Below are positions 1 to 6,028 of a stretch of 6,920 nt of DNA, piece after piece (positions within the stretch are counted from its first letter, which is position 1; each line of letters begins with the position of its first letter). Position numbers and translations under genes: made by a program. Under the pieces are notes generated by a model. It saw only the letters and a list, made by a program, of their open reading frames with translations. It was not told the origin of the DNA and searched no databases. Source of the stretch: Chloroflexota bacterium (lineage in GTDB: Bacteria; Chloroflexota; Limnocylindria; Limnocylindrales; Limnocylindraceae); assembly GCA_016463555.1 (NCBI GenBank), contig JAEMRB010000016.1, positions 6,720 through 13,639 on the forward strand, given 5' to 3'.

Positions 1-777
1 GTTGAAGAGTGCGCGAACGAGCGCAGTGCCCCCTTCATCGTGGATATCGACGCGTGCCTCGTTCGCGGTGGCGCGAACGGTGCAGTGCACAGTGGCGCTG
101 GTTGTGAGGCCAAGGTACTCCAGCCGAATGCGGCGGCGTGGTGCGTCGAGTTGTGCTGGTGAAGCTGCGTTGAGCGCCTCTTCAGCAATCTCGAGCCAAG
201 CGGCATTGTTCACGTGGCCGAGCGGATCGAAGTCGGCGACGCGCAGCGGCACCGTCACAGTGACGCCTGGTGTATCGGTTGGCTCCACAGGGATCTTCTC
301 GGGGGTGAAGGTGGCACCGACCTCCTTGACGAATGGTTCAAATTCCGTGGGGAAGCGGACCGGTCGTCCGTTCTGGTCGGTCATGACCCAGTCAATGGTG
401 GCATCGGCGATCACGCGGCCAGCGCCGCCAAAGAGTCGCGTGCGGCGTCGCGCCATCACATGGCGGAAGCCAACGAGGGCAGTGGTGCCGGTCATGGCCT
501 CATTGGAGCGAGGTGGCTCATCGATGAGTAGGTCAATGCTACGAACCACCCAGCCGACGCCGCGCGACTCATACCAGGCGCGGCCGTACTCAAGCGTCTC
601 GCTGTGCTGCCAGGCGAGGTCCTGAGCGTGGCGGAGCACTGCCGCGGCGCGCATGGTGCCGGCGCGGCTGCACTCATCGAAGCGCACGGAGCGGCCCTCG
701 TCGCGGTAGCGGGCGTGCTCTGGGAGGCGGGCCTCATCCGGGGAGAGGCCAGGGGTAAGTCGGTCGGCGAGGCTCAT
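1..777 (-). CDS. Acyl-ACP/acyl-CoA thioesterase, double hotdog (3' end beyond window)
   Basis: Translation from the ATG at 777 stays open for 259 codons to the window edge, so the C-terminus is missing. The protein looks like a FatA/FatB-type acyl-ACP thioesterase, which hydrolyses acyl-ACP (or acyl-CoA) to free fatty acid in the cytoplasm. Two hotdog halves are visible. The N-terminal half (about residues 28-150) has the VRFDECSRAGTM...VLRHAQDLAWQH pattern. The C-terminal half (from about 175) carries DFDPLGHVNNAAW at residues 182-194, the classic hotdog HVNN motif. Of the plant FatB D-x-N-x-H active-site residues, D184 and H188 are present but the Asn is replaced by L186, as in many 4HBT-type hotdogs, so substrate and mechanism are uncertain. 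The ATG overlaps the stop of the upstream gene as ATGA and lacks a clear ribosome site, suggesting translational coupling. A general acyl-CoA thioesterase role is the main alternative. Confidence 0.83.
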   Translation of the reverse strand, partial: MSLADRLTPGLSPDEARLPEHARYRDEGRSVRFDECSRAGTMRAAAVLRHAQDLAWQHSETLEYGRAWYESRGVGWVVRSIDLLIDEPPRSNEAMTGTTALVGFRHVMARRRTRLFGGAGRVIADATIDWVMTDQNGRPVRFPTEFEPFVKEVGATFTPEKIPVEPTDTPGVTVTVPLRVADFDPLGHVNNAAWLEIAEEALNAASPAQLDAPRRRIRLEYLGLTTSATVHCTVRATANEARVDIHDEGGTALVRALFN

Positions 778-1811
778 CCAGCCGCCAGACGTCCGAGGGT
801 TTCGAGGGTGATGAATCGCGTCTTCTCGCGTGGAGCGCGCACGATGCTGAGGCGTGCGGCCACGATCGCGGCGGTATCAAATGCCACAACACCGATAGCG
901 ATGCGCGCGCTGCTCCCAGCGGCGCGAATGCGGGCATCCTCAAGTTCTGCGAGGAGACTGGCGTCAATGCCGCGGGCCCCCCACTTGCAGTCCCACAGCT
1001 CTGGAATAGGGCCGGCCTCGACAGTGACGTCAAACGGGTGTGGGTCAGCAGAGACGCCGTCAATGGCGAAACGGCGCTCACGTCGCACTAGGCGGTCAGC
1101 ATCGTTAGCAAGCATCGGGCGTCGGCGCAGCATCTCAGCGGTGGTTGCCTCAACGACCGCACCGCGGTACTGCGCGTTGGAGGCTTGTGCCTTGCCGCCA
1201 ATTGCTAGTGCGCCAACGACTAACGGGTCTGTGGTGGTGCGGTGTGATGGGAGCGCGGCAAAGAGCGCCGCTGTCTCTGCAGTCGTTGGCTCTGGATCGT
1301 TCATCACCGCTCGAGCAACGAGTCGCTCAGCGGGCGTAGCGTTCGCAATCGCCACCGCTAGCGGACGCAGTATCGGATCAGCTTGGATCCCTGAGTACAC
1401 CACGGCACGGCCATCGCGAGGAGCGTCGCTAAACGAGATCCCCGCAGGGATCCGCGATGCGACCGTTGCGCCGCTACTTTGCGGAACAACATCCTTCGGC
1501 AAGCTTGCAGGGTTCAGCGTTGCTGCGAGGAGTGTGAGTACGAGGCGCGGCTGCATTCCAATCCAATCAATGGCGCGATGTGGATCGTTTGCAGCGATGA
1601 CGCGCTCAATACTTGCGGCAACGGATGTGAGTGCGGTTGTTGCAGTATCGGGCAGTGCGCGATCACCGATTGCAGTAATCGCTCGATTCAGCTCCTCTTC
1701 GCCAAGTGTTGAGACCACGTTCGTGTGATCAAGCGCATCCGTCACCTCTTCGCCGAGTGCCACGAGTCGCGCGAGCAGCTCCCGCTGATGCGTGAGTGCA
1801 GTGCTGCTCAT
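774..1811 (-). CDS. Unknown protein with a C-terminal PD-(D/E)XK nuclease-like core
   Basis: I do not recognise this 345-aa protein as a named family. Residues 1-110 are rich in predicted helix (Ala/Leu/Glu). The middle (about 111-220) is mixed alpha/beta. Residues 240-312 resemble a restriction-endonuclease-type fold: a charged helix (LVRRERRF, 241-248), a strand ending in PFD (D261), a second strand with LWDCKW (D274, K276) giving D-x12-D-x-K, then a helix (LLAELEDARIRA) and a hydrophobic strand (RIAIGVVAFD). That order (helix, strand, strand with D/E-x-K, helix, strand) is the expected PD-(D/E)XK topology. There is no signal peptide or membrane helix, so it is probably cytoplasmic. The ATG overlaps the holB stop as ATGA, and its own stop overlaps the thioesterase start the same way, so all three are likely co-translated. 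The function is unknown; a nuclease or DNA-binding role is inferred from motif order only. Confidence 0.85.
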   Translation of the reverse strand: MSSTALTHQRELLARLVALGEEVTDALDHTNVVSTLGEEELNRAITAIGDRALPDTATTALTSVAASIERVIAANDPHRAIDWIGMQPRLVLTLLAATLNPASLPKDVVPQSSGATVASRIPAGISFSDAPRDGRAVVYSGIQADPILRPLAVAIANATPAERLVARAVMNDPEPTTAETAALFAALPSHRTTTDPLVVGALAIGGKAQASNAQYRGAVVEATTAEMLRRRPMLANDADRLVRRERRFAIDGVSADPHPFDVTVEAGPIPELWDCKWGARGIDASLLAELEDARIRAAGSSARIAIGVVAFDTAAIVAARLSIVRAPREKTRFITLETLGRLAAG

Positions 1812-2995
1812 AGTGTTGGCCAGCTGAGCGCTGCCGCATCGAGCAGAAGTTCTGGGTTGCCATTACGACGGAGTGCGTTGAGCGCTTTATCGATGGTGCG
1901 TAACGCCTCACCCCAGGTTGCAGTTGGGAGTTTGTGTGCAACGGCCTCAATCTCTGCGCGGTCTTCAGGGAAGGCGATCTGGTCTACCGCACCGGCGCTC
2001 ACCAGTGCAAGATCACGGGCCACGCCACGCCAGAGGCGCAACAGTTCAGTTGCAGCGGCGCGGCGCTCTGCAGGTGTCGGCTTGCCGCTGCGCTTCGCTG
2101 GACTCTTCTTCTTCGGATCGGCATCAACATCTGGCGCGTCATCACTGCCATCTTCACTCTCGGAGCCATCAGCCGCGTCGCCGTCATCAACGCCCGCAAC
2201 CAGGATCGCGCGCGCATCGGCGACCAGCGCGCCAAGCTGGCCGAGCCGCGCATGTGGTGAGGTTGTGGTGAAGTCGAGAATTTGTCGACGAATCTGCGCG
2301 TGTGCGCGTGCCGCGTCGCCTGTTGCTTCGGCATCAATGAGGAGCCCGGGGCGACCAGACGACATGCGCAAAAGCCGCACCGCTGTTGGCGCATCAACGC
2401 CGAGTCGTTCGGCGAGCAGCTCACTCGCCTGGTTCGCGTCTGGAAGGCCGATACGGATCACCGCGCAGCGACTGCGAATGGTTGGCATGAGCCGTGAATC
2501 TTCAGCGGCCGCCAAGATCACGTGGGTGCGAGAAGGCGGCTCCTCGAGGGTCTTGAGTAGCGCGTTTTGCGCATCTTCGTTTATGAGGTCGGCGCGTTCA
2601 ATGAGCGCAATTCGGCGGCCCCCTTCCACCGAGAAGAGGGCGAGGCCAGCGGCGAGGGCGCGGATTTGGTCGATCTTGATCGTGTTTGACACGCCAGTTG
2701 GGGAGATAACGACGAGGTCGGTATGGCTCCCTGAGGCGATCAGGCGGCAGGCGCGGCAGGCGCCACAGGGGCCGCCGTCGACCGGCGCGCCGCACATGAG
2801 CGTGGCGACGGCGTCACGGGCGAGTGTGCCTGCACCCGCGCCGCGCGGCCCAACAATCAGCAGGGCGTGTGGTGGTGCGTCGGCGAGGAGTGCGGCGAGG
2901 TGCGCCGCAGCGGCGTCATGGCCACGGGTTGCGAAACGTGCTGGGCGACGCGCAGGGTGAGCGGCGTCAGGCGGCGTTGAGACCGCCCGCGCCAT
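1808..2995 (-). CDS. holB: DNA polymerase III delta' subunit-like clamp-loader AAA+ protein
   Basis: This 395-aa protein matches the delta'/tau-gamma clamp-loader family, which opens and loads the sliding clamp at primed DNA. Visible in order: a P-loop-like LLIVGPRGAGAGT (45-57); a zinc module of four cysteines C68, C77, C80, C83 (C-x8-C-x2-C-x2-C); a Walker-B-like segment RIALIERAD (128-136) followed by NALLKTLEEPP (144-154); sensor-1 region THVILAA; and the SRC arginine-finger motif (S175-R176-C177). The P-loop Lys is replaced by A55 and the DEAD/H box is degraded, so this subunit probably does not hydrolyse ATP, like E. coli delta'. Residues 269-312 are a charged low-complexity insert (acidic run, then KKKSPAKRSGKP) that makes it longer than typical delta' (around 330 aa). 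The ATG has AGGGAG 9 nt upstream and lies 4 nt after the NYN gene. Confidence 0.92.
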   Translation of the reverse strand: MARAVSTPPDAAHPARRPARFATRGHDAAAAHLAALLADAPPHALLIVGPRGAGAGTLARDAVATLMCGAPVDGGPCGACRACRLIASGSHTDLVVISPTGVSNTIKIDQIRALAAGLALFSVEGGRRIALIERADLINEDAQNALLKTLEEPPSRTHVILAAAEDSRLMPTIRSRCAVIRIGLPDANQASELLAERLGVDAPTAVRLLRMSSGRPGLLIDAEATGDAARAHAQIRRQILDFTTTSPHARLGQLGALVADARAILVAGVDDGDAADGSESEDGSDDAPDVDADPKKKSPAKRSGKPTPAERRAAATELLRLWRGVARDLALVSAGAVDQIAFPEDRAEIEAVAHKLPTATWGEALRTIDKALNALRRNGNPELLLDAAALSWPTL

Positions 2996-2999
2996 CTCG

Positions 3000-4391
3000 T
3001 TAGGCTCCCTTGCTCCCCTTAGCCTTTGGCCGCGTGGTGCTCTTCTTTACAAGTGCAACCTTTGCGGCAGGCTTGGCGGCAACGCGTCCTGCAGGCTTTG
3101 CGGCTGGCTTCACGGCAGGCTTCGCAGCACTCTTCGGTGCCGGTCGACCGCCACGCGAACGACCCTTGCCGCTCACTGGTGCCTCTTTGCCGTTGAATGC
3201 CGCCGACTCGCTCGCTGATCGACCAGTCGCCTGCAGTTGGGACTGCAAGAGCGCGGCCACATCTGGCGAGACATCGCTGATGCCATCATCGGCGTCGTTG
3301 TAGCTCGCACTTGAACGAATCGTGTCGTCCTTATGCGAACGGGCAACCTCGTCGGCAATGCGTGACGGTCCGGAGCCGAGCTGCTGACGTGCAGCGCGTA
3401 CCGGTCCGCGACCCGTTGCGCTGCGTCGCTCGGTGGCGAGATATTCAGGAACGCCGCCTGGCGCACCATCATCGGCGTCGTCGAGCGTCATAGTCTCAAT
3501 GCCGTCGAGTGAGTCTCCACCAACTCCGCCACGACCACGACGTCCGCGACCGCCGCGACGACGACGACGACGTGGGCCGTCCTCACCGAACGCAGCTGCG
3601 CCTTCGTGGTTCTGTGGTGATGCCTCAGCGCCTGCGGCGAGATCGTCTGGCCCGAGATCATCAAGTGTCAGTGTTTCAATTGAATCGGCATCGACCATCG
3701 TGTCGCCAATGCGGATTGCCGACGAGCGGCGCACCGGTGTGCCAGTGCGTGGTGCTGCGGTGCGTGTGGTGCGTCCGCCGCGAACTCGTTCGCGCTCAGG
3801 CGCTGCGCCAACGCGACGTGGTCGTGCTGGTGCCTCGGACTGCTTGTCGGGAACCTCTGTCATGGAGAGATCCTCTTCGCCCTCTGCGGCGACGCGGCGA
3901 CCGCTTCGTGCGCCCGCCTCCACCTTGGCGATTGTGGTGATCTCAATGAACTGGTCAGCAACCTCAACGAGGTCGCTGCTGGTGTTTGCACGGAAGCTTA
4001 CGACCTCAACGCGAACGCCCATGTCTTGCACCGCACGAATTGCTGGTGCGAAGTCGCCGTCGCCCGAAATGACGACTGCGATGTCGAGCTTTGGCGCAAG
4101 GCGCACAAGGTCGACTACAAGTTCGATGTCAAGGTTCGCCTTGAAGCGACCGTCGCCGTACTTGCGAACATCCTTGCTGACAACCTTGTAGTTGTTGCGC
4201 GCGAGGAAGTTGTGGAAGGCCTTCTGGTTCTCGTTGTCTGGATCAAGACCGGTGTAGGCGTAGGCGCGAACAAGGTCGCGGTTCGCCGTGAGGGTCTTTA
4301 GGAGCGTGACGTAATCGATGTCAACGCCTGCAGCCTTTGCTGCGTAGAAGACGTTTGCGACGTCTACGAAAATAGCGACATTACGTGCCAT
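3000..4391 (-). CDS. NYN-domain (LabA-like PIN-fold) protein with a disordered basic tail
   Basis: Residues 1-152 form a LabA/DUF88-type NYN domain, a PIN-like fold thought to act as a metal-dependent RNase or RNA-binding module. The conserved acidic sites are visible: VAIFVDVANVF (D10, N13), FKANLDIELVVDLV (D88, D94) and VVISGDGDF (D111, D113). From about 158 to 463 the protein is predicted disordered. It holds an acidic/basic linker, an IETLTLDD motif (238-245), an arginine/glycine tract (274-289, six consecutive Arg then RG repeats), a second copy IETMTLDD (298-305), a Ser-rich segment, and a Lys/Ala/Pro tail with four KPA units (423-444) like histone-H1 tails. There is no signal peptide, so it is cytoplasmic. 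AGAGG lies 9 nt before the ATG. It precedes holB by 4 nt. The tail suggests nucleic-acid binding or condensate formation; the RNA target is unknown. The domain call is firm, the function inferred. Confidence 0.9.
   Translation of the reverse strand: MARNVAIFVDVANVFYAAKAAGVDIDYVTLLKTLTANRDLVRAYAYTGLDPDNENQKAFHNFLARNNYKVVSKDVRKYGDGRFKANLDIELVVDLVRLAPKLDIAVVISGDGDFAPAIRAVQDMGVRVEVVSFRANTSSDLVEVADQFIEITTIAKVEAGARSGRRVAAEGEEDLSMTEVPDKQSEAPARPRRVGAAPERERVRGGRTTRTAAPRTGTPVRRSSAIRIGDTMVDADSIETLTLDDLGPDDLAAGAEASPQNHEGAAAFGEDGPRRRRRRGGRGRRGRGGVGGDSLDGIETMTLDDADDGAPGGVPEYLATERRSATGRGPVRAARQQLGSGPSRIADEVARSHKDDTIRSSASYNDADDGISDVSPDVAALLQSQLQATGRSASESAAFNGKEAPVSGKGRSRGGRPAPKSAAKPAVKPAAKPAGRVAAKPAAKVALVKKSTTRPKAKGSKGA
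3060..3125 (-). repeat. Lys-Pro-Ala repeats, H1-like C-terminal tail of the NYN protein
   Basis: Residues 423-444 contain four (A/V)KPA units (AKPA, VKPA, AKPA, then AKPA after a GRVA interruption), followed by further Lys-rich sequence to the C-terminus. The DNA shows matching degenerate repeats of the form GGCTTNGCGGC on the + strand. Such tails occur in bacterial histone-H1-like proteins and bind nucleic acid through charge. Confidence 0.7.
3525..3572 (-). other. Arg/Gly-rich (RGG-like) tract of the NYN protein
   Basis: Codons for residues 274-289 encode six consecutive arginines followed by GG, RG and RRGRGG units. This is a strongly basic, RGG-like low-complexity element of the kind that binds RNA non-specifically. 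It sits between the two copies of the acidic IET(L/M)TLDD motif, so basic and acidic blocks alternate along the tail. Confidence 0.8.
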
Positions 4392-4550
4392 TACTTTGTA
4401 CCTCTGGTTTCTTAGTAGATAACGTGGCGTGAGCTGCTACGACGGGGCTGGGCCGGTATCGGCCACCTGCCCGCGCGTCGGAGCGCACGGCTGCACCTAG
4501 ACACCCTAGCAGGTTGAGGCGCGACGCCCCCTTTTGAGCACGAATTGCGC

Positions 4551-5021
4551 TTAGCGGTCGTCTCGCGCGTCAACGATCTGGGCAACGCCCGAGATCCAGA
4601 CGCCCAGTGCAATGAGGGTGATCCAGAGGCCAGGGGCGCGGTCGATCCCGAAGACGAAAGAGAGGGGCAGGTCATACCCAGTTGCTGTGACCGCAGCGCC
4701 GATAAGCGTGGCGATGAAGCCAACGGAGGCGACGGTCACGAGCCCCACATGAACGGGCCACCAATCGAATCGCAGCTGCTCGCCGAAGGCATCTGGGGCG
4801 ATCAACAGGAAGAGGGTGGCGAGCGCAACGAAGAACCCCGCCGCACCGTAGGTATCAAAGGCGTTCCCCACCGTTGCGGGTATGCCGGGGGCGGCGAGTG
4901 TCCACCAGGCGGGCAGTGCGCCGAGCACCACACCTGCAGCGCCAATGCCGCTTAGGCGTCGACCACTGCTGCGTCGAAAGAGGCCCCCAGAGGTCGACTG
5001 GATGCGGCCGATCGGCTTCAC
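4551..5021 (-). CDS. Small four-helix integral membrane protein, function unknown
   Basis: The 156-aa protein starts at GTG with GAGGAG 6 nt upstream; this ribosome site overlaps the end of hpt, so translation is probably coupled to it. A basic N-terminus (RRSSGRR, 16-22) precedes four predicted membrane helices at about 24-42, 57-75, 88-112 and 130-150, and the C-terminus ends in charged DARDDR. The first helix ends in GALPAWWT, a Pro-Trp-Trp feature seen in several small polytopic proteins of high-GC bacteria. I do not recognise a family and see no catalytic motif. With the positive-inside rule, the Arg-rich N-terminus should be cytoplasmic, placing the C-terminus inside too. It lies 3 nt after hpt, which suggests co-transcription but does not reveal a role. 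Confidence 0.82.
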   Translation of the reverse strand: MKPIGRIQSTSGGLFRRSSGRRLSGIGAAGVVLGALPAWWTLAAPGIPATVGNAFDTYGAAGFFVALATLFLLIAPDAFGEQLRFDWWPVHVGLVTVASVGFIATLIGAAVTATGYDLPLSFVFGIDRAPGLWITLIALGVWISGVAQIVDARDDR

Positions 5022-5024
5022 TGG

Positions 5025-5606
5025 CTACTCCTCGCCAGGAGTCGAGGTGTACATGGAGGGCTTCAGCACGCCGACGTAGGGCAGGTTGCGGTACTGCTCG
5101 CCAAAGTCGAGCCCGTAACCGACCACGAACTTGTCGGGGATCTCAAAGCCCATCCACTGCACTGGGATATCAACCACTCGCCGCGCGGGCTTACTGAGCA
5201 GGGTGACAATCTTCACCGAACGCGGGTTTTTTCCCGCGAGGTAGTTCGTGAGGTAGTTCAACGTGATGCCGGTATCAATGATGTCCTCAACGATCAGCAC
5301 GTCACGACCTTCGATCGTTCCCGAGAGATCCTTCAGAATGCGCACGGTGCCGCTCGACTCGGTGCTCTTGCCGCCGTCGTACGACGAGACCTCCATGAGG
5401 TCAATCTGCACGTTGCCTGGAATAGCGCGCATAAGGTCGGCAACGAAGACGATGGCGCCCTTCAGCACGCTGACGAGAATCAGCGCGTCGTTCCCCGCAT
5501 ACGCCGCGCCAATCTCTGCGCCGAGCTCGCGCACGCGCGCGTCAATCGCCGCCTCGGTAATCAGTACCGACTCGATATCGTCGTGCGGGTTCTGGCTCGC
5601 CGCCAT
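5025..5606 (-). CDS. hpt: Hypoxanthine (hypoxanthine-guanine) phosphoribosyltransferase
   Basis: This enzyme of purine salvage converts hypoxanthine or guanine plus PRPP to IMP or GMP in the cytoplasm. The 193-aa length is typical of the family. Visible motifs: SVLKGAIVF with the PRPP/pyrophosphate-loop Lys-Gly (K49-G50), the flexible-loop SSYDGGKS segment (74-81), the PRPP-binding signature IVEDIIDTGIT (105-115, with E107, D108, D111, T112), and the C-terminal KFVVGYGLDFGEQYRNLPYVG, which holds the purine-contacting and Mg-binding region. The start at 5606 is chosen because GGAGG lies exactly 7 nt upstream. An in-frame upstream start at 5669 would add 21 Arg-rich residues not seen in the family and would bury the ribosome site inside the coding region. 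It is first in a minus-strand run with the membrane protein 3 nt downstream, and divergent from the CsoR-like gene. Confidence 0.96.
   Translation of the reverse strand: MAASQNPHDDIESVLITEAAIDARVRELGAEIGAAYAGNDALILVSVLKGAIVFVADLMRAIPGNVQIDLMEVSSYDGGKSTESSGTVRILKDLSGTIEGRDVLIVEDIIDTGITLNYLTNYLAGKNPRSVKIVTLLSKPARRVVDIPVQWMGFEIPDKFVVGYGLDFGEQYRNLPYVGVLKPSMYTSTPGEE
5028..5033 (-). promoter_or_regulatory. Ribosome binding site for the membrane-protein GTG start
   Basis: GAGGAG on the minus strand lies within the last codons of hpt, 6 nt from the GTG at 5021. It supports the GTG start and indicates coupling of the two genes. Confidence 0.75.
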
Positions 5607-5613
5607 GGTTGCT

Positions 5614-5618
5614 CCTCC
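5614..5618 (-). promoter_or_regulatory. Shine-Dalgarno site that fixes the hpt start
   Basis: Read on the minus strand, GGAGG sits 7 nt before the ATG at 5606, near-ideal spacing. It decides between the 193-aa start and the longer frame beginning at 5669. Confidence 0.85.
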
Positions 5619-5683
5619 CGACTTGGCGCCCCGGCTGGGGCCTGCCACCTTGCGTCTGAATCGTAGCATCGCAGCGTGATCGG

Positions 5684-5700
5684 ATACTCTCAGGGGGTAT
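5684..5700 (+). promoter_or_regulatory. Candidate CsoR-type operator overlapping the csoR start
   Basis: An imperfect 17-bp palindrome has arms ATAC and GTAT with an asymmetric C/G-rich centre (a run of five G on the right). Six of the eight symmetric pairs match. Operators of the CsoR/RcnR family are typically a G/C tract flanked by short AT-rich inverted arms. Its right arm contains the A and T of the csoR ATG, and its left half contains the candidate -10. Binding would block transcription, the usual autoregulation in this family, and could also affect divergent hpt. The assignment is inferred from pattern and position. Confidence 0.42.
5685..5690 (+). promoter_or_regulatory. Candidate -10 element for a leaderless csoR transcript
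   Basis: TACTCT fits the TANNNT -10 form common in high-GC bacteria and ends 8 nt before the ATG at 5699, so transcription could begin at the A of the start codon. A register two bases to the left, GATACT, matches the sigma-70 consensus TATAAT less well at the ends. I found no convincing -35. The absence of a usable Shine-Dalgarno site is consistent with a leaderless start. Confidence 0.33.
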
Positions 5701-6028
5701 GGCAGAACATGTCGGGCACAGCTACACGAAAGACCGCAAGGTCCTCCTTAATCGCTTGCGGCGACTTGAGGGACAGGTGCGCGGCATTGCGCGCATGGTC
5801 GACCGCGAGGAGTACTGCGTCGACATCCTGCAGCAGACCTCAGCACTGCGTGCCGCGGTAGACGCGCTTGGCCTTCTGATCCTTGAAGACCACATTCGTG
5901 GCTGCATGAAAGATGCGGCGGAGAAGGGCGACGCGGAGAAATCCATTGAAGAGGTGCTCGACGTGGTGCGTCGCTCCATGGGCCGACCAGCACGCAGTGC
6001 ACCGCCGAAGAGTGGAGCTACGGACTGA
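5699..6028 (+). CDS. csoR: CsoR-family copper-sensing transcriptional repressor
   Basis: This 109-aa all-helical protein belongs to the CsoR/RcnR (DUF156) family, whose members release DNA when they bind metal or are modified. The family start RLRRLEGQVRGIARMV is at 19-34. The Cu(I) ligand set is complete: C40, H65 and C69 with spacing C-x24-H-x3-C, the same as C36/H61/C65 of Mycobacterium tuberculosis CsoR. The second-shell Tyr (Y39) and Glu (E85) that mark copper sensors also align. This favours a true copper sensor over the nickel (RcnR), formaldehyde (FrmR) or persulfide (CstR) branches. The tail after 95 is short and probably disordered. The ATG has no spaced ribosome site: five G lie 1 nt before it. 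No copper ATPase or chaperone gene is adjacent; rsmG follows directly, so its copper targets must lie elsewhere or it only autoregulates. Confidence 0.93.
   Translation: MAEHVGHSYTKDRKVLLNRLRRLEGQVRGIARMVDREEYCVDILQQTSALRAAVDALGLLILEDHIRGCMKDAAEKGDAEKSIEEVLDVVRRSMGRPARSAPPKSGATD
6014..6017 (+). promoter_or_regulatory. Possible ribosome binding site for a CTG start of rsmG
   Basis: GGAG in the last codons of csoR is 7 nt before the CTG at 6025, which overlaps the csoR stop as CTGA. It is the only well-spaced site I see upstream of the rsmG frame. Confidence 0.4.

Noticed and set aside
604..1728. Long + strand open frame (374 codons) opposite the nuclease-like gene
   Set aside because: It is Ser/Arg/Ala-rich with no recognisable motif. 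It lies antisense to a frame whose two ATGA junctions and motif order fit real coding; high-GC antisense frames are often open by chance.
1725..2960. Long + strand open frame (411 codons) opposite holB
   Set aside because: Low-complexity Ser/Arg/Ala composition, and antisense to a clearly recognisable delta' subunit.
3433..4191. + strand open frame opposite the NYN gene
   Set aside because: Pro/Arg/Ser-rich antisense of the Arg/Gly tract and NYN domain; no independent coding signal.
4451..4464. GGCCG/CGGCC inverted repeat in the 159-bp gap between the membrane and NYN genes
   Set aside because: Only a 5-bp stem with no T-run on either strand; not supportable as terminator or operator.
4516..4534. 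GC hairpin followed by TTTT on the + strand, as an intrinsic terminator
   Set aside because: The stem is only 4-6 bp, no + strand gene ends here, and in the minus orientation no U-run follows it.
5628..5641. 5-bp GC hairpin (GCCCC/GGGGC) in the hpt leader, as a riboswitch or attenuator
   Set aside because: Too short, with no conserved riboswitch elements and no competing structure or U-run visible; likely chance in GC-rich DNA.
5607..5669. Longer hpt start at 5669
   Set aside because: It adds 21 basic residues not typical of the family and places the strong GGAGG site inside the coding region. The ATG at 5606 has ideal spacing.
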